Assembly (NCBI GenBank): GCA_021234155.1
Contig: JAJEKV010000036.1
Span: 5,524,209-5,588,208 of the forward strand
DNA from: Isoetes taiwanensis
Lineage: Eukaryota > Streptophyta > Lycopodiopsida > Isoetales > Isoetaceae
Direction of reading: 5' to 3'
DNA: 64,000 nucleotides
The position numbers and the translations under genes were made by a program. Below, piece after piece: positions 34,495 to 45,700 of this stretch (position 1 is the stretch's first letter; each line of letters starts with the position of its first letter). The notes beneath the pieces were generated by a model, which worked only from the letters and a program-made list of their open reading frames with translations, was not told where the DNA came from and searched no databases.

Positions 34495-35816
34495 GAAAGC
34501 TAATCCTCCATGATACGCACAATAGCCCAATAGCAGGCCATGCAGGGTTTATGAAGACGCACTTCAAGATTCCAAGTAGCTATTTCTGGCCGGGAATGAA
34601 GAAACAGATAGCCAGATATATTCGGGAATGTCAATTGTGCCAGCAGCCCAAGGCAGAGCAGCTTCGAATTCCGGGAGCTTTGGAACCTTTGGCAGTGCCA
34701 AATGCAAAGTGGGAAGTAGTAAGCATGGATTTTATTACAGGACTTCCTCGAACTCTACGAGGCAAAGATGCACTAATGGTGGTCGTAGATAAATTATCTA
34801 AGATGGCACACTTCGTGCCTTGTAAAACTACGGACACAGCATTAGACACTGCCGTTCTATTTGTAAAGGAGATTTTCAGACTCCACGGCATGCCTCGAGA
34901 GATAATATCAGACAGGGATTCCAAGTTCATGAGTGCATTCTGGCAGGATCTATTTGCCACGATCCAGACCAAGCTCTCGATGAGCACGGCCTACCATCCT
35001 CAGACGGATGGCCAGACGGAGCGGACGAATCGCATCATCGAAGATATGCTCATAAATTATGTTTGGAATAAGCAATCCAAGTGGGATGATTTCATCCACT
35101 TGGTAGAGTTCGCCTACAACAGTGCCAAGCAGGAGTCATCCCAGATGTCTCCCTTCATGATCAATTATGGGTACCAGTGCCTGACCCCTGATACTTGGCA
35201 CAACCCAGTGTCAAAGGTAGAAGTATCCCAGCAAATGCTATCTGATATGCAGCAACTGGTTGAAGATGTAAGGGGATATTTGTTAGCAACAAGAAGTCGG
35301 CAAAAGAGTGTAGCTGACAGGCACAAGACCGTAAGGGAGTTCAAGGTAGGCGACAGTGTGTGGTTGAAGATCAAGGTGAAGCAAGCCAAGCTTTGCATAG
35401 GGAATTGCAAGAAGCTTGCTCCCAGGTGGGCAGGGCCTTTTAAGATCTTGGAGCAGGTGGGCACCCAGGCCTACAAGCTAGATCTCCCGGCACACCTCAA
35501 AGTCCATAAAGTCTTCCATGTGAGCCTCTTAAAAAGGCACAACCCCAACCCTGATGAGGTTTTGGAAACTCCAACCCTGTTGGAAATGATGGAGGAACAA
35601 GTTGAAATTGTGCCTGAATTGCTTCTTGATAAGGCATTCAAGAAGACCAGGAGGTCTCAGTTCCTCCAATATTTGGTCAAGTGGAAACACTTGCCCGTGG
35701 AAGACGCAACATGGGTATTGAAGCAGGATTTAGAGAAGCAATACCCGGACTTCATTAAGGAATTCGATGGGCGAGTCGTCTCCGAACTTGTCGACGCCGA
35801 CTTGCCAGGTGCTTAG
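34491..35816 (+). CDS. pol: Integrase with C-terminal chromodomain
   Basis: A 441-codon frame. The HHCC zinc site (HDTH...HAGF...CQLCQQP) is at residues about 5-50. The DDE core has D in SMDFITGLP (about residue 79), D in IISDRDSKF (about 141) and E in DGQTERTNR (about 178). A GPF-like SH3 region (WAGPFKILEQVG) is near residue 315. The chromodomain is about residues 380-430 with LQYLVKWKHLPVEDATWVL. This is a chromovirus-type integrase; the chromodomain class is known to bias insertion towards H3K9-methylated chromatin. The H3-like cargo in the same element is therefore notable. Confidence 0.92.
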   Translation: MRKLILHDTHNSPIAGHAGFMKTHFKIPSSYFWPGMKKQIARYIRECQLCQQPKAEQLRIPGALEPLAVPNAKWEVVSMDFITGLPRTLRGKDALMVVVDKLSKMAHFVPCKTTDTALDTAVLFVKEIFRLHGMPREIISDRDSKFMSAFWQDLFATIQTKLSMSTAYHPQTDGQTERTNRIIEDMLINYVWNKQSKWDDFIHLVEFAYNSAKQESSQMSPFMINYGYQCLTPDTWHNPVSKVEVSQQMLSDMQQLVEDVRGYLLATRSRQKSVADRHKTVREFKVGDSVWLKIKVKQAKLCIGNCKKLAPRWAGPFKILEQVGTQAYKLDLPAHLKVHKVFHVSLLKRHNPNPDEVLETPTLLEMMEEQVEIVPELLLDKAFKKTRRSQFLQYLVKWKHLPVEDATWVLKQDLEKQYPDFIKEFDGRVVSELVDADLPGA

Positions 35817-36671
35817 CTTAGTGTGCTCTTAGTTAGCTTAAGTAAGGCATATGCATTCTAGTCAGTAGGGTGCATGTGCCAGAATCTTGGACGTGTAGGC
35901 GATGATGGGATACGCCCCAAAGGCATTCTCTAGGCCAACACGCACCCAGGTGCGCATGACCAGGAGGGTCATGTGAGAGAAGAAGTTAGGCATGGTGGGC
36001 GATGATGGGACATCGGTCGGATGATCTCTATGCCACGATGCGGGGCGCGCGCGCCATAGGGGGGTCATGGTGAGGTATAAGTGATCATGCACGATGATGG
36101 GATCGTGAGACGTTCCCTAGCTTAAACCCTCAAGAGCATAAGGCACTGGGAAGTACTCGACAACGGGTAATCGAATACAAGGTAGCACTTGACCATGGGC
36201 AATTATAGGATCATCTAAAATGGTCCTGAAGCTCAAATCCGAAAGGGCCATGATCGAGTGCAAGGTAGTAGGGTAACCTTGAGCTAGTAGTTCGCTCAAG
36301 GAGGTAGTTAGGGGTGGTCCCCTAAAACCACAAATTTATAAACTAAACTAACGTAATGTGCCACTCGCAAAAGTGCAAGTGAGAAGGGAGCATCGAGGAG
36401 GAGCGCATTACGAGAAGATGGGGAGCCATGATTTAGACTTATTATGAACCCGAATAACTCTTATAGTAATGTTTTGATTTATTATAGGGAGTAACCTTGT
36501 TAAGGCTATATAATTTTGTATAAGTATAAATATAGCCTATTTTCTTTGACATGTTAACTGTTTAATAGGAAGTTGATCATTTCAATTAAATTGAAGTTGT
36601 ATACTTATGTTGTTTTGCAGGGATAGTGTAGGTTCGTCACCTTAGCGCAATGCTGAGGACAACATTGTCCT
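35817..36671 (+). other. 3' UTR with phased repeats
   Basis: No ORF is supported. Three CGATGATGGGA motifs at about 35900, 36000 and 36092, plus a weaker CAATTATAGGATC near 36199, recur at 92-100-base spacing, giving a degenerate tandem array. An alternating GC run lies near 36045-36056. Pyrimidine-rich sequence follows near 36480-36620, before the polypurine tract. Confidence 0.65.
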
Positions 36672-36682
36672 AAGGGGGGGAA
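36672..36682 (+). other. Polypurine tract
   Basis: AAGGGGGGGAA sits immediately 5' of the 3' LTR start TGTGACG; this is the plus-strand DNA priming site. Confidence 0.88.
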
Positions 36683-38325
36683 TGTGACGTTCCAGGGAAA
36701 TATAAGCTATGAATACGTATATTTCCAGGTCCGTCACTATACAAGTCTACTTCGTAGCCTTGTATACATTAGGAAGTGACATGGGTGCATATCTAAGTTA
36801 TGTGTATAACTTAGATAACCTTAGGATAAGACCCATGTTCCACATGGCCTTATCCTATTGGGTAACCGCCATGTGGCCACATCCCAGTGGAGCCACGTGT
36901 CATCCCATGTGGACCCTAACCTATATTAACCTAAACCCTAACCCTAGGCCTCTTTCTCTAGCCCTACCACCCAGGGAACCTTCTCCACGCTCGAAACCCC
37001 ATTTCGAGCATCGTTCATCGTGGCATAGCCTGGTGCAGCAGCCCCCGAAGTGTGTGCACGATCTTGGAGGGAGCACGGCTTCGACCACGTCAAGGAGCAT
37101 GGAGACGCCAGGAATGGGAGGGGCGCTTCGGGAGCAGGTATTTGGAGTAGAGTTCATAGTAGTTCATCTGGAAGTTAGCACTCCAGATGGGTCAGTATGT
37201 TGTATCTAGAGTAGAGCCATCCTAGAACCCTTATTGAACATCTTCAACCCTAATCAAGGAACCCTAACTGTAAGTTAGATATGTATGATTAGGTTAAGAT
37301 GTTCTTATGATGATTACCATGATATGATGTTATGTGATGATGGTTGATCATGTTTGCTCCTCTTATATTGGGAAGGGGGGTAGAGACCTAGTAGCCTTAC
37401 TTAGTAATGCTCCTAGTTAGACCCTTTAATTCCTATTATTATGCGGCCTGTGCATAGGAACCCACCGGGATAAGGGAGCTATGATGTGACTCAGCACTAC
37501 ACAACGGGGCTAGAGGAGATACGGAGGGAGGATCCCTGTTGAGCGTGGCTACTGGGGATCCCATAGTAGGCTAGGCTTATGGTCAGTCACTTCGTGTGGG
37601 CCGGGCATGGGTCCTACACCTCCTGGGGCAATGGTGTCGCCCTGCCTCTCAAGAGTTGCAAGTGTTGGCTTGGCTCTTGTTTGGGGAGGTAAGTCGGGGA
37701 CGAATCCTGTGTCGCCACGATTCTCTAGCCGCCCGTGGAACCTCTAGACCCTGGGAAGGGGAGATGCAACCCTTCTTGCCTCGACGGACTAGGGAGATGC
37801 AACCTGGAGTAGTCCCGATGGGTGATACCATGGGATTGCATATCCGGAAGGCTAGAGTCATGCCAGAGCTTGGTCTAGCCCATCTGCAAAGTATGCACAG
37901 GAGGGGCGGATGGAGTGGTCAACCATAGCCATTGTCTATAGCCAGCCCCGCCATTGTTATGACTCAGTCTGCTCTATTTTGAGGCTTAGCCAGTCAGTCA
38001 TCCTTCTTATGAGTCGGAGCCACGGGTAGGAGCTCTCATGTTTTATGGTATATGTTTATCTCTGATGTATCTCTGGATATGTGGATGGACTACCCTTCGA
38101 GGTAGTATGATGTGTTGTTATTGCTAGTTCTGATGTTGTTTATGCTTCCGCTGTGATAGGAGCCCATAGGGGAAGGGCGCGCAAGACACCTTCGTGTCCC
38201 CTTCTTGCACTACGGTGATCCCAGAGTGCGGGATAGACGGAGGGCCCGTGCGGTCGAAGGACCGGATGGGGGATTTCCTACGGAGTGTATGGCTGGGCGC
38301 CGTATATTTAGTAGGGAGCGTCACA
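36683..38325 (+). repeat. 3' LTR, chromodomain element
   Basis: 1643 bp, TGTGACGTTCC to GCGTCACA. It matches 10181-11823 along its length and 23368-24985 with more differences. It contains a telobox-like motif CTAAACCCTAACCCTAGG at 36931-36948. The right flank ACTTT (38326-38330) matches the left flank. Confidence 0.9.
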
Positions 38326-38330
38326 ACTTT
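38326..38330. repeat. Target-site duplication, right (ACTTT)
   Basis: Matches 23363-23367 and fixes the element boundaries. Confidence 0.8.
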
Positions 38331-38850
38331 CTCTATGGATATGCCTCCTAACTCTATCAATATAGAATCAGGAGGCATATCCTGCAGCTCCTTTTCTACA
38401 TGGAGGTTGAGACCAGATAGTTTCTGAGACAGTAATCTAACACTTCAATTGTTTCTTGCTCCACTCGGTGCATGACCTCCGTTGGAATTACTGCTTGAGC
38501 GGGCGGATCAATCACCTTCTTTACCACGGTTGATCTGTTCTGTATGGTGTGGAAATCGGAGAGCACAAATTTGCAGGTTGCCGGAGTAGAGAAAGGGAGG
38601 AAGAGAGATTTGGAAAACACAAATTGAAAAGTTTGTTTGTTTTGGTTCCAAGTCTACCTCCAAGTCTACAATTCAAAATAAAATACAAAATTGCATTAAT
38701 CCATCAATACCTCGTAGCGTTTTACAAAAGGTTAGCATATGGCCTTGTAGACGATTACACAACCTTGACATATGCTAGTTCCATCGCAAATGGTGGCTAT
38801 AATATGGCTACAAGATGACAATCAAATGGCATGGAGAAAAACTCAAATTA
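38331..38850 (-). other. Relic between LTR elements
   Basis: Minus-strand frames (38396-38620 and a shifted continuation leftwards containing LGGISIEK) look weakly coding, but no family is recognised. They may be the N-terminal side of the gypsy relic interrupted by the chromodomain element. Nothing else is seen. Confidence 0.35.
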
Positions 38851-40673
38851 TGTGACGTTCCAGCATAATATGCGGTAAGAATACGGCTACGCCACTCGTA
38901 CATGTCATCTTAATGACATGTACCTGGAAACCGTAAAGGGTTGCACCTTAGGGGCAACCTCTTATGTTGCACATGTCTATAAACATATGCATTTAACCCC
39001 TTTGCCACATGGCAAAACCCTATATGTCCGTTTAGCCCTAACCCTAAAAGGTCATGTAAAAGGAACAAAAGGGAAAATCCTAAACCTTTCCATTTTCATA
39101 TTTCGACTTGAGCCATTCTAGCCAAGCCAAGCTGCTAATTTGCATTGCCAGATGCTGTCAAGTCGTCTTTGCACAACAGATTTTCAAGGTTCAACCGTCT
39201 TCGACCCAAGCAAAGGCATGGATGCGATTCGAGGTGCAGGAGCAAGCCAGGGATCAGGTAAACAGTGATTCTGTTGTGCAATGCCGATTTTTAGTCCGGC
39301 AATGAGCTGGGTTAGCATGTTAGACTAGCCTTAGTAGCTTTATAGATTCTGAGACCACCAGCCCTAACAAAGGAACCTAACCATGTATGTTTAGGTAGAT
39401 ACACTAGATGTTATTCTGTATTTCAATTTTATGTGATGATGTTCTATTCTATACGTACTCCTGTGTATTGGGAAGGGGAATGGAGACCTTGAAAGCTTTA
39501 GTAGTTGATGTATCTAGATAGCCTCATTAATTCTCAATTAATGCGGCCTCTGGATAAGAGCCCGTCTGGCTGTGGGTGGCGGGACTAGACCGGTGGATAA
39601 GAAGGCCATGTTCCATTGCAGATCGATCCCTCTGGTGTGTAAAGGGTAAAAGCATGTTAGGGTGTCCCTTAAAAAGTATTATTTAGTGACTAAAAAGTAC
39701 CATGTTCGGGTCTTGGGATGTAATATCTCAATAAAAGTTACATTTTAGAACTTTTATATATATTTTAGTCTCCGGTAGCATTATCTTTATCTTAACTTTG
39801 AATATTAATGTGTCCTTGACTTTTATTTTGGACCTTTGTACTAGTTTTAAGGAAAATAAAAATGAGAAAGTACCCAGTTCTGAAGTACCTAGTGTATGTA
39901 CTTTTGCAGGTTCCAAAAGTGGTACACCCTAACATGCTTTTACCCTAAAGCCGACCATGGATCAGCAGGATAGGCCTAATGGCTTGCAACTGCATGTGGG
40001 CAAGGCATGGGCTCGACACCTCTTGGGTGATACGTCACCTTCAATGAGGTTCAAGTCATAAATAGGCCGTGGCCCTCTAGCCACCTGTGATGGGTATGCA
40101 TACCTCTAGAGGGAGTGATCTCCTCCTACCTCATCGGGATTGGGGAGATGAAACACAGGAGGAGCCCCCTTGGCTATGCACTCGGCAGGCTATAGTCCAG
40201 TCCCAAGACTTATCAGCCTATTCTGCAAAGTATGCACAGGAGGGGCAGATGGAGAGGACTACCCAACAGCTATGTTCCTATGCCAGTCCAATTCATTGAC
40301 ATGAATTTTGTCTGCAATGACTTCTGGAGACCCGAGCCGTCAGTCCATTCCCCTTGAGTCTGAGCCTCGAGTAGGATCTCCCCCATGTTGATGTTGTTGA
40401 CGTTGTTGACGTTCTTACACATGTATGCTATGGAGAGCCACCCCTCGAGGTGGAGCTATTTATATTGGATGTCAAGTGCTCATGTTTATTTATGCTTCTG
40501 CAGCTAGGACGGTCCCGAGGGAAGACGGGATAAATGACACATCCATTCTTCCTCATCGATTCCTTGCCAAGGGATTGGTGTCAGGTGGACGGCCTCTCTC
40601 AGCTTGGTTGCCAGAGGGATGAACTCCGGCTTCTAATATGATGGGAGCATCGTAGATGAAGTAGGGGACGTCA
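38851..40673 (+). repeat. 5' LTR of second-family element
   Basis: Starts TGTGACGTTCC and ends GGGGACGTCA, just before a primer-site-like sequence at 40677. It shares the LTR ends and scattered blocks (for example GGGAAGGGG...GAGACCT and GCGGCC) with the first family, so the two families are related. A 302-bp inverted-repeat element interrupts it at 39644-39945. No 3' LTR of this family is found in the window. Confidence 0.75.
39644..39945. mobile_element. MITE-like element inside the LTR
   Basis: Perfect 22-base terminal inverted repeats begin GGGTAAAAGCATGTTAGGG and end with the complement, CCCTAACATGCTTTTACCC. The direct repeat TAAA flanks both ends (39640-39643 and 39946-39949). The interior is AT-rich without an ORF. 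Length and structure suit a non-autonomous DNA transposon; the superfamily is not assigned. Confidence 0.65.
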
Positions 40674-40676
40674 GAG

Positions 40677-40690
40677 TGGTATCCGAGCTA
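40677..40690 (+). other. Primer binding site, second-family element
   Basis: TGGTATCCGAGC is close to the tRNA-iMet complement TGGTATCAGAGC, a few bases after the LTR end. Copy A has TGGTATCCAGAGC, so the native site is probably the standard one. Confidence 0.65.
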
Positions 40691-41325
40691 TGATCTTGGT
40701 AGATCAAGATCGAGCACTGACCAATTCCCTGATAGAACTAACAGTAGACCTTCAGTCTTGGGGATAACAACCCAAGCATGAACCTCGAAAATTGGGAAAT
40801 TTTTTTTCCATCTTTAAAACAATAAGCTAAGCTAATGTTAATTAGGAAAAGTAAAATAAAAAACGTTAAGAGACCTGAAAATTTTGGCCATTAGGGAGTA
40901 ACCCCTCACAGAGTGCGCCAGGACCCTTAGCTAAATTTTAGCTTCAGGATCTCGTGCACTGTGTGAGTGTTTGACTATTATTGACCTAGAAAGATGCATA
41001 ATTAGAGTGATCTAATAGCACATGGCAGCTTAGAATTTGAATTTAAGCCAGAAACTCAAGCTAAAATTTAGAACGGGTCTCTCGCGCATTGTGTGAGTGG
41101 TAGCAGTACTTGTTATCTAAAAGAATGTAAGGTTTTAATCCAGCGAATACTAATGCTTTAAATAATGATATAACATGAAAATTGCAGGTCGGAACCCTAA
41201 AACCCCTAGACCTATAAATAGACCCTTAGGGTTCTTCATTCTCACTATACTCCTCCAACTTGCTGCTCTCTGACCAAGAAGGCAATTTTTAGGCGCTCGG
41301 AAGGCCGATTGCAATATTTCAAAAC
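40691..41325 (+). other. Leader of second-family element
   Basis: No gene is seen. A TATA-like TATAAATA lies at 41213-41220, about 105 bases before the ATG at 41326, mirroring the TATA-like box upstream of ORF-B in the first family. Confidence 0.5.
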
Positions 41326-42690
41326 ATGGCCTGTAACAAACAGACAGTTTAAGTGGTTGTGGAGGACGGATCGATAAGCGTCCAAGTGCTTGCCATCGAA
41401 CAGAAGGCGAGAGAGGCTCGAGAGCGAGCTAGAAATGAAGAGACCCCAAACCAAACCTGGACCTGTCAAACCCATCAAACCCGGAGAAGCAGGAGGATAG
41501 AGATGTGGAGGACGATGATGAGGAGGACCGTGCAACAACAGAGAAGTTGCCCCATCCCATCAAGAAAATCAGCAAGAAGAAGAGGAAAGCCAAAAGAAGG
41601 AGACTTGTAGAGAAGGTGGAACTCTTGAAGCAGAGGGAGGACAAGGGGAAAAACCCAACTCTTTCGAAGAAACCCCAAGAAAACCAAGAACAACAAAGGG
41701 GTAAAGATAACAGAGGGGGATCCCGATAGGCCGGCATCGTCCTCATCAGACACAGAGTCGGACGATGATGCTTGGAGGATCCCCGGCTAGACGGAAGGAT
41801 TGGGACCCTCCAATCCCAACAACTAGGAAGTTGCAGCACCACCTCTCTACCCGACTTGGCTGAAATCAGCTGCAAATCCTAAGAAGGCCAAGCCAGCACG
41901 GGAGTCGTATGTACTCAAGCACGAGCGAGAGTACAAGAAGAAACTGAAGGAGTACAATGAATACATGAAGATCAGGGAAAATTTTAAGGATTCTATAATT
42001 TTGTATAAGTATATAATGAATTGGCCATTCTTTGTAAAATATGTCCCCAAAAGTGCAGCCTGAACTGGCCATTTTTCCAATTTTTTTCTAATATGGCTGC
42101 AACCCAATTGGCAATTTTTGAACCAAAATCTAACAATTTGTAGCTCAAATGGCGATTTTTAGCTAGAATCTTATTAAAAATAGAGCTAGTTGCCCAAGCA
42201 TAAAGAAGTCGCTACCCTATATAAATGTGTTTAAGTTACATGTTGTATGAATTTGAATTCATGCCCCATGTATTTCAATAATGCACAGATTGCGGGTAGG
42301 GAGAATCGAAAATTGGATGTCGGAATCTTCGGATCTAGTTCTCACTTGGGACTAAAATGGCCCCAAAGTCGATACCACTCCAACTAGCAAACATCTAATT
42401 GGCCATTCTAATGTCGTAATAGGCAATAAAGTGCCACGAAATGGCGAATCTGCAGGTAATCCATAGGTAAGGCATCCTACTCAAGCTGGCCGTCGCTAAA
42501 CCTGTAATTTGTGGCCAAATGGCCCGCCGGGGCCACTAAAATTTTTGCTGATGAAGATGTACGAGGCGTACTCCAAGTACTACAAAGAAAACAAGGTGAC
42601 GTACGTTGAAGGAAGAAGGCCAACAAAGGATAACACCTTGAATCCACCCCCAGAAAGACCCCTACCACCAAAGAAGCCCATGAAGTGAAA
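41326..42690 (+). pseudogene. Charged-linker ORF related to the H3-like cargo, truncated
   Basis: The ATG at 41326 is followed by a frame that stops after eight codons (MACNKQTV). The KQT is suggestive of an H3-like tail but too short to rely on. Later frames encode an Asp/Glu/Lys-rich stretch (41505-41729), a Ser/Asp patch, then KKLKEYNEYMK near 41940. After about 560 bases with no good frame comes KMYEAYSKYYKENK near 42550 and a Pro-rich end (RPLPPKK). This order parallels the linker of the H3-like ORF up to just before its histone fold. Here the LINE begins and no fold is visible. Confidence 0.5.
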
Positions 42691-42742
42691 GACGGACTCG
42701 TGCTTCGCCAAAGCTGCTCCGAAGATTCGTCTTTGGGCACTT

Positions 42743-45700
42743 ATTTTTATTTATTTATTTATTTTATGTCTAATGCTCGCTTGAGCCTTGAGAGGCTATG
42801 GAGCACATGAACAAACCAATTACAGTTTTAAAAGCAAGGTGCGGTGTGCATCTACCGCCCTTACATATGGTGCCAATATCAATGGCTCTGTAGAGAGTAG
42901 TGAATAAAAATCTAATACATGGATGTCATAGTTCTGCCTAATGTCTTCATATCCAGAGCATTCCACGAAAACATGATTCTCATCTTCCACACAACCTGAA
43001 TTGCATATCTTACATACGCGCTCTTCAATTGGAACTCCTGACCATCTTCCTATCTCAATTTCCAATCTATGAGACCCGGATCTCAGATCGGCAAGTAATT
43101 TCCTTTGAGCTGGAGATAGATTTGTTTTCAAATAGGATTATTTGTCATACCTTTCCATGTGATTAACATTTACCCGTCTGATAGCATGCGTTTCCGGGTC
43201 GGCCCATAGTTTCTGGACCGCTTGTCTTTCTAGAAGGACTCTAAGCTCACGCTTATTTGTAGGACAAGTCGACAAATCAAGCCCCCATCCTGTTCGCCCT
43301 GGGATATCGGGTTTCGTTCCCCGCTGAATTTTCCATGGCTTGGTGTGTACGATCGGGATCTAATGCCTTAATTCTGGTATAAAAATTTATAGCAAGAAAA
43401 AGCCCTTCAACCTCAAGTGGAAGCAAGCCACCCTCTGCAAGCATTATGGCAAACGGAATTTGTGCCTTGATACCCAACTCAATTTTCAAGAACAATTTCA
43501 GAATTCCTTCAACTTGTGTCCACATTCGTGGTGAGATGTCTGGTCCCCAAATTGGGACACCATATAACACCACGGTTTGGACTAATGCTTTGAATAAAAT
43601 GCCCTTCAAGTTCCAATCCGAGAGATAGGCTCTGTTACATTTTGCCAACATACTAAAGAGTCTTACCGCCTTGAACTCTCCTATTAATACAATTTTTCCA
43701 ACTGTAGTTCGAAGAGATGTCGATTCCAAGGTATTTATATGAATCTACTGTCTCCATAATCTGCCCCTTGTATGTGAATTCCGGTCTGTCCCTTGTTCCA
43801 AAGACCATTACCTTAGATTTGGAAAGATTGACACTCATTTGCTTTGCATCACAGAAGCTCTCAAGATTAACCAGATGTTCTTGTAAAGTAGACTTCATGC
43901 TAGCAATCAAGACCACATCATCTGCGTAGAGAAGAAGCTGGATGAGATAGTCACCCAAGTTAGTCCCTGCCAACGACCTGGCCCTCAACCATTCGTCCAG
44001 TTCATCTATGAAAACTCCAAATAAAGTCGGAGAGAGTGGGCATCCCTGCCGAACTCCTACCGTACTTCTGATTTTCGTGTCAAGATCCCATGACACCTTA
44101 ATCAGAACTTCTTCATATAATTGAGACACTGCAGCTCTCAAATCTTGCGGAACTCCAATGTGAATTAATCTGTCACTGAGCTTTTTCCTGGGAATTGTGT
44201 CGAATGCCTTCGAAAAATCTATGAAGGCTATGTATAGGGATTTATTAGGTGCCTTTGCTCTTTCTATCAAAGCCCGGAGTGTGAGCACGTGATCCAAAGT
44301 GCTGTGTCTTATTCTGAAACCAGCCTGATATTGAGAGCGGGCTTGAGACTGTTCAGCCCATGAGCTTAGCTTGGTTTCCAGCAAGGCGCCCAAGAGTTTG
44401 GAGAATATACTGCCAATTAGAATAGTTCTGTAATTGCTTATGAGCTTCCTGTCTCCTCCCTTATGAATTGGATGGACCTTATTTACTCTCCAGTTGGCTG
44501 GTAGCCCATGAATGAGGCTTTTATTTAGGAGCTCTGTTAAAATATCTATTGTCTTCCCCTCCATTTAAGGAGTTCCATGCAAAGGCCATCATCATCCACT
44601 GCCTTGTTATTTGATGCTTTTGATAGACATGCCTGTACATCTGCTTTTGTGAACAGATCCGCCATAGGAGCCATTTTTGGCATGCTACAAGTGCCCTCCT
44701 TTTCATAAAGTAAATTTAGCAGATCTTTATTGGCTATATTAGCTTTCTAAACTTTTTGGATCTTGACTTCAAGTCCGCGTTGTTTTGGCAAACTTTTTTT
44801 TATTTCTTATGAATACTTTATACCATCTGGGTTTGCAGATGCAAAATTGTGGTAACTTTTTTCTAGCTTCTCCACATTCCGCGTCCCACCAAGAGTTGCA
44901 GGGCTTACCTTGCCGGTGTCTCTTTGATAGCCCAAAGATTTTGCTCCCTGATGTGAATAAGATGTCTTGAAAAAGGGATGCATCTTTTTCAAAAGTTCCT
45001 GTCCAATCTACAGCAGCAAGTGATTCTTCTAAATGTTTCCCATATGCCTCATGCAAGCTATATCTGATTTTCAGCTTGGGTTGGAAGCTTAGTGCTTGTG
45101 TGGGTTGAGCCATTGCCTTCAACTCCATATGGAGAGGGGCATGATCCGATTCTGGAAGATGTTCTCCTATGTAAAAGTCTCCAATAATCTCTTTGTCTTT
45201 TGCCAACAAATAATCAATCGTGCTACCTCCTGCATGGTTCTTATAAGTCAATTTTCCAGATTTAGGGAATGAACTAATCCCATTGATGATTTTCAGCTGA
45301 CAAGCTGTGCTCAGCTCCAGTAACCTTTGGCCCATTTCATTCATTGATGTATCACCTGATATACGATCATAAGTAGGGTCTTCAATCTCGTCAAGGATGA
45401 CATTTGCCAGGTCTTCATAAGCCTTAGCTTGTTGGCTGCCTGTACGGCCATTGAAATCTCCTATGATGAGAGTGTCTCCAAGAGCTGAGTATTCTAAAAT
45501 GTCCGAATAGATGTTTCCATAAGGATTATCCTTATCTAAATCTGTTTTTTTGTATATATGGAAGCTGTCAGGAGCAAAGTAGCAGACTGCGAGAAACAGA
45601 GGTCGCCCTCTACCATTTATTTGCAGCCATATGAATTGTTTGTTCGAGTCTTGTTTGATGACCTCTAATCCAAATGCAGTATCAATCTTCTTGTAAATGG

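Larger units (their letters stand above)
23368..38325 (+). mobile_element. Complete chromodomain LTR retrotransposon carrying a histone H3-like gene
   Basis: Boundaries are set by two LTRs (23368-24985 and 36683-38325), TG...CA ends, matching ACTTT flanks, a tRNA-iMet primer site and a polypurine tract. Order inside: leader, LINE insertion, H3-like ORF, hairpin spacer, ORF-B, antisense ORF-C candidate, gag, protease, RT, RNase H, integrase with chromodomain, 3' UTR. It spans 14958 bp, about 13.2 kb without the LINE, which is large for a chromovirus because of the roughly 3.8 kb of extra sequence upstream of gag. The polyprotein is broken in several places, so this copy is probably not autonomous. 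Confidence 0.9.
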
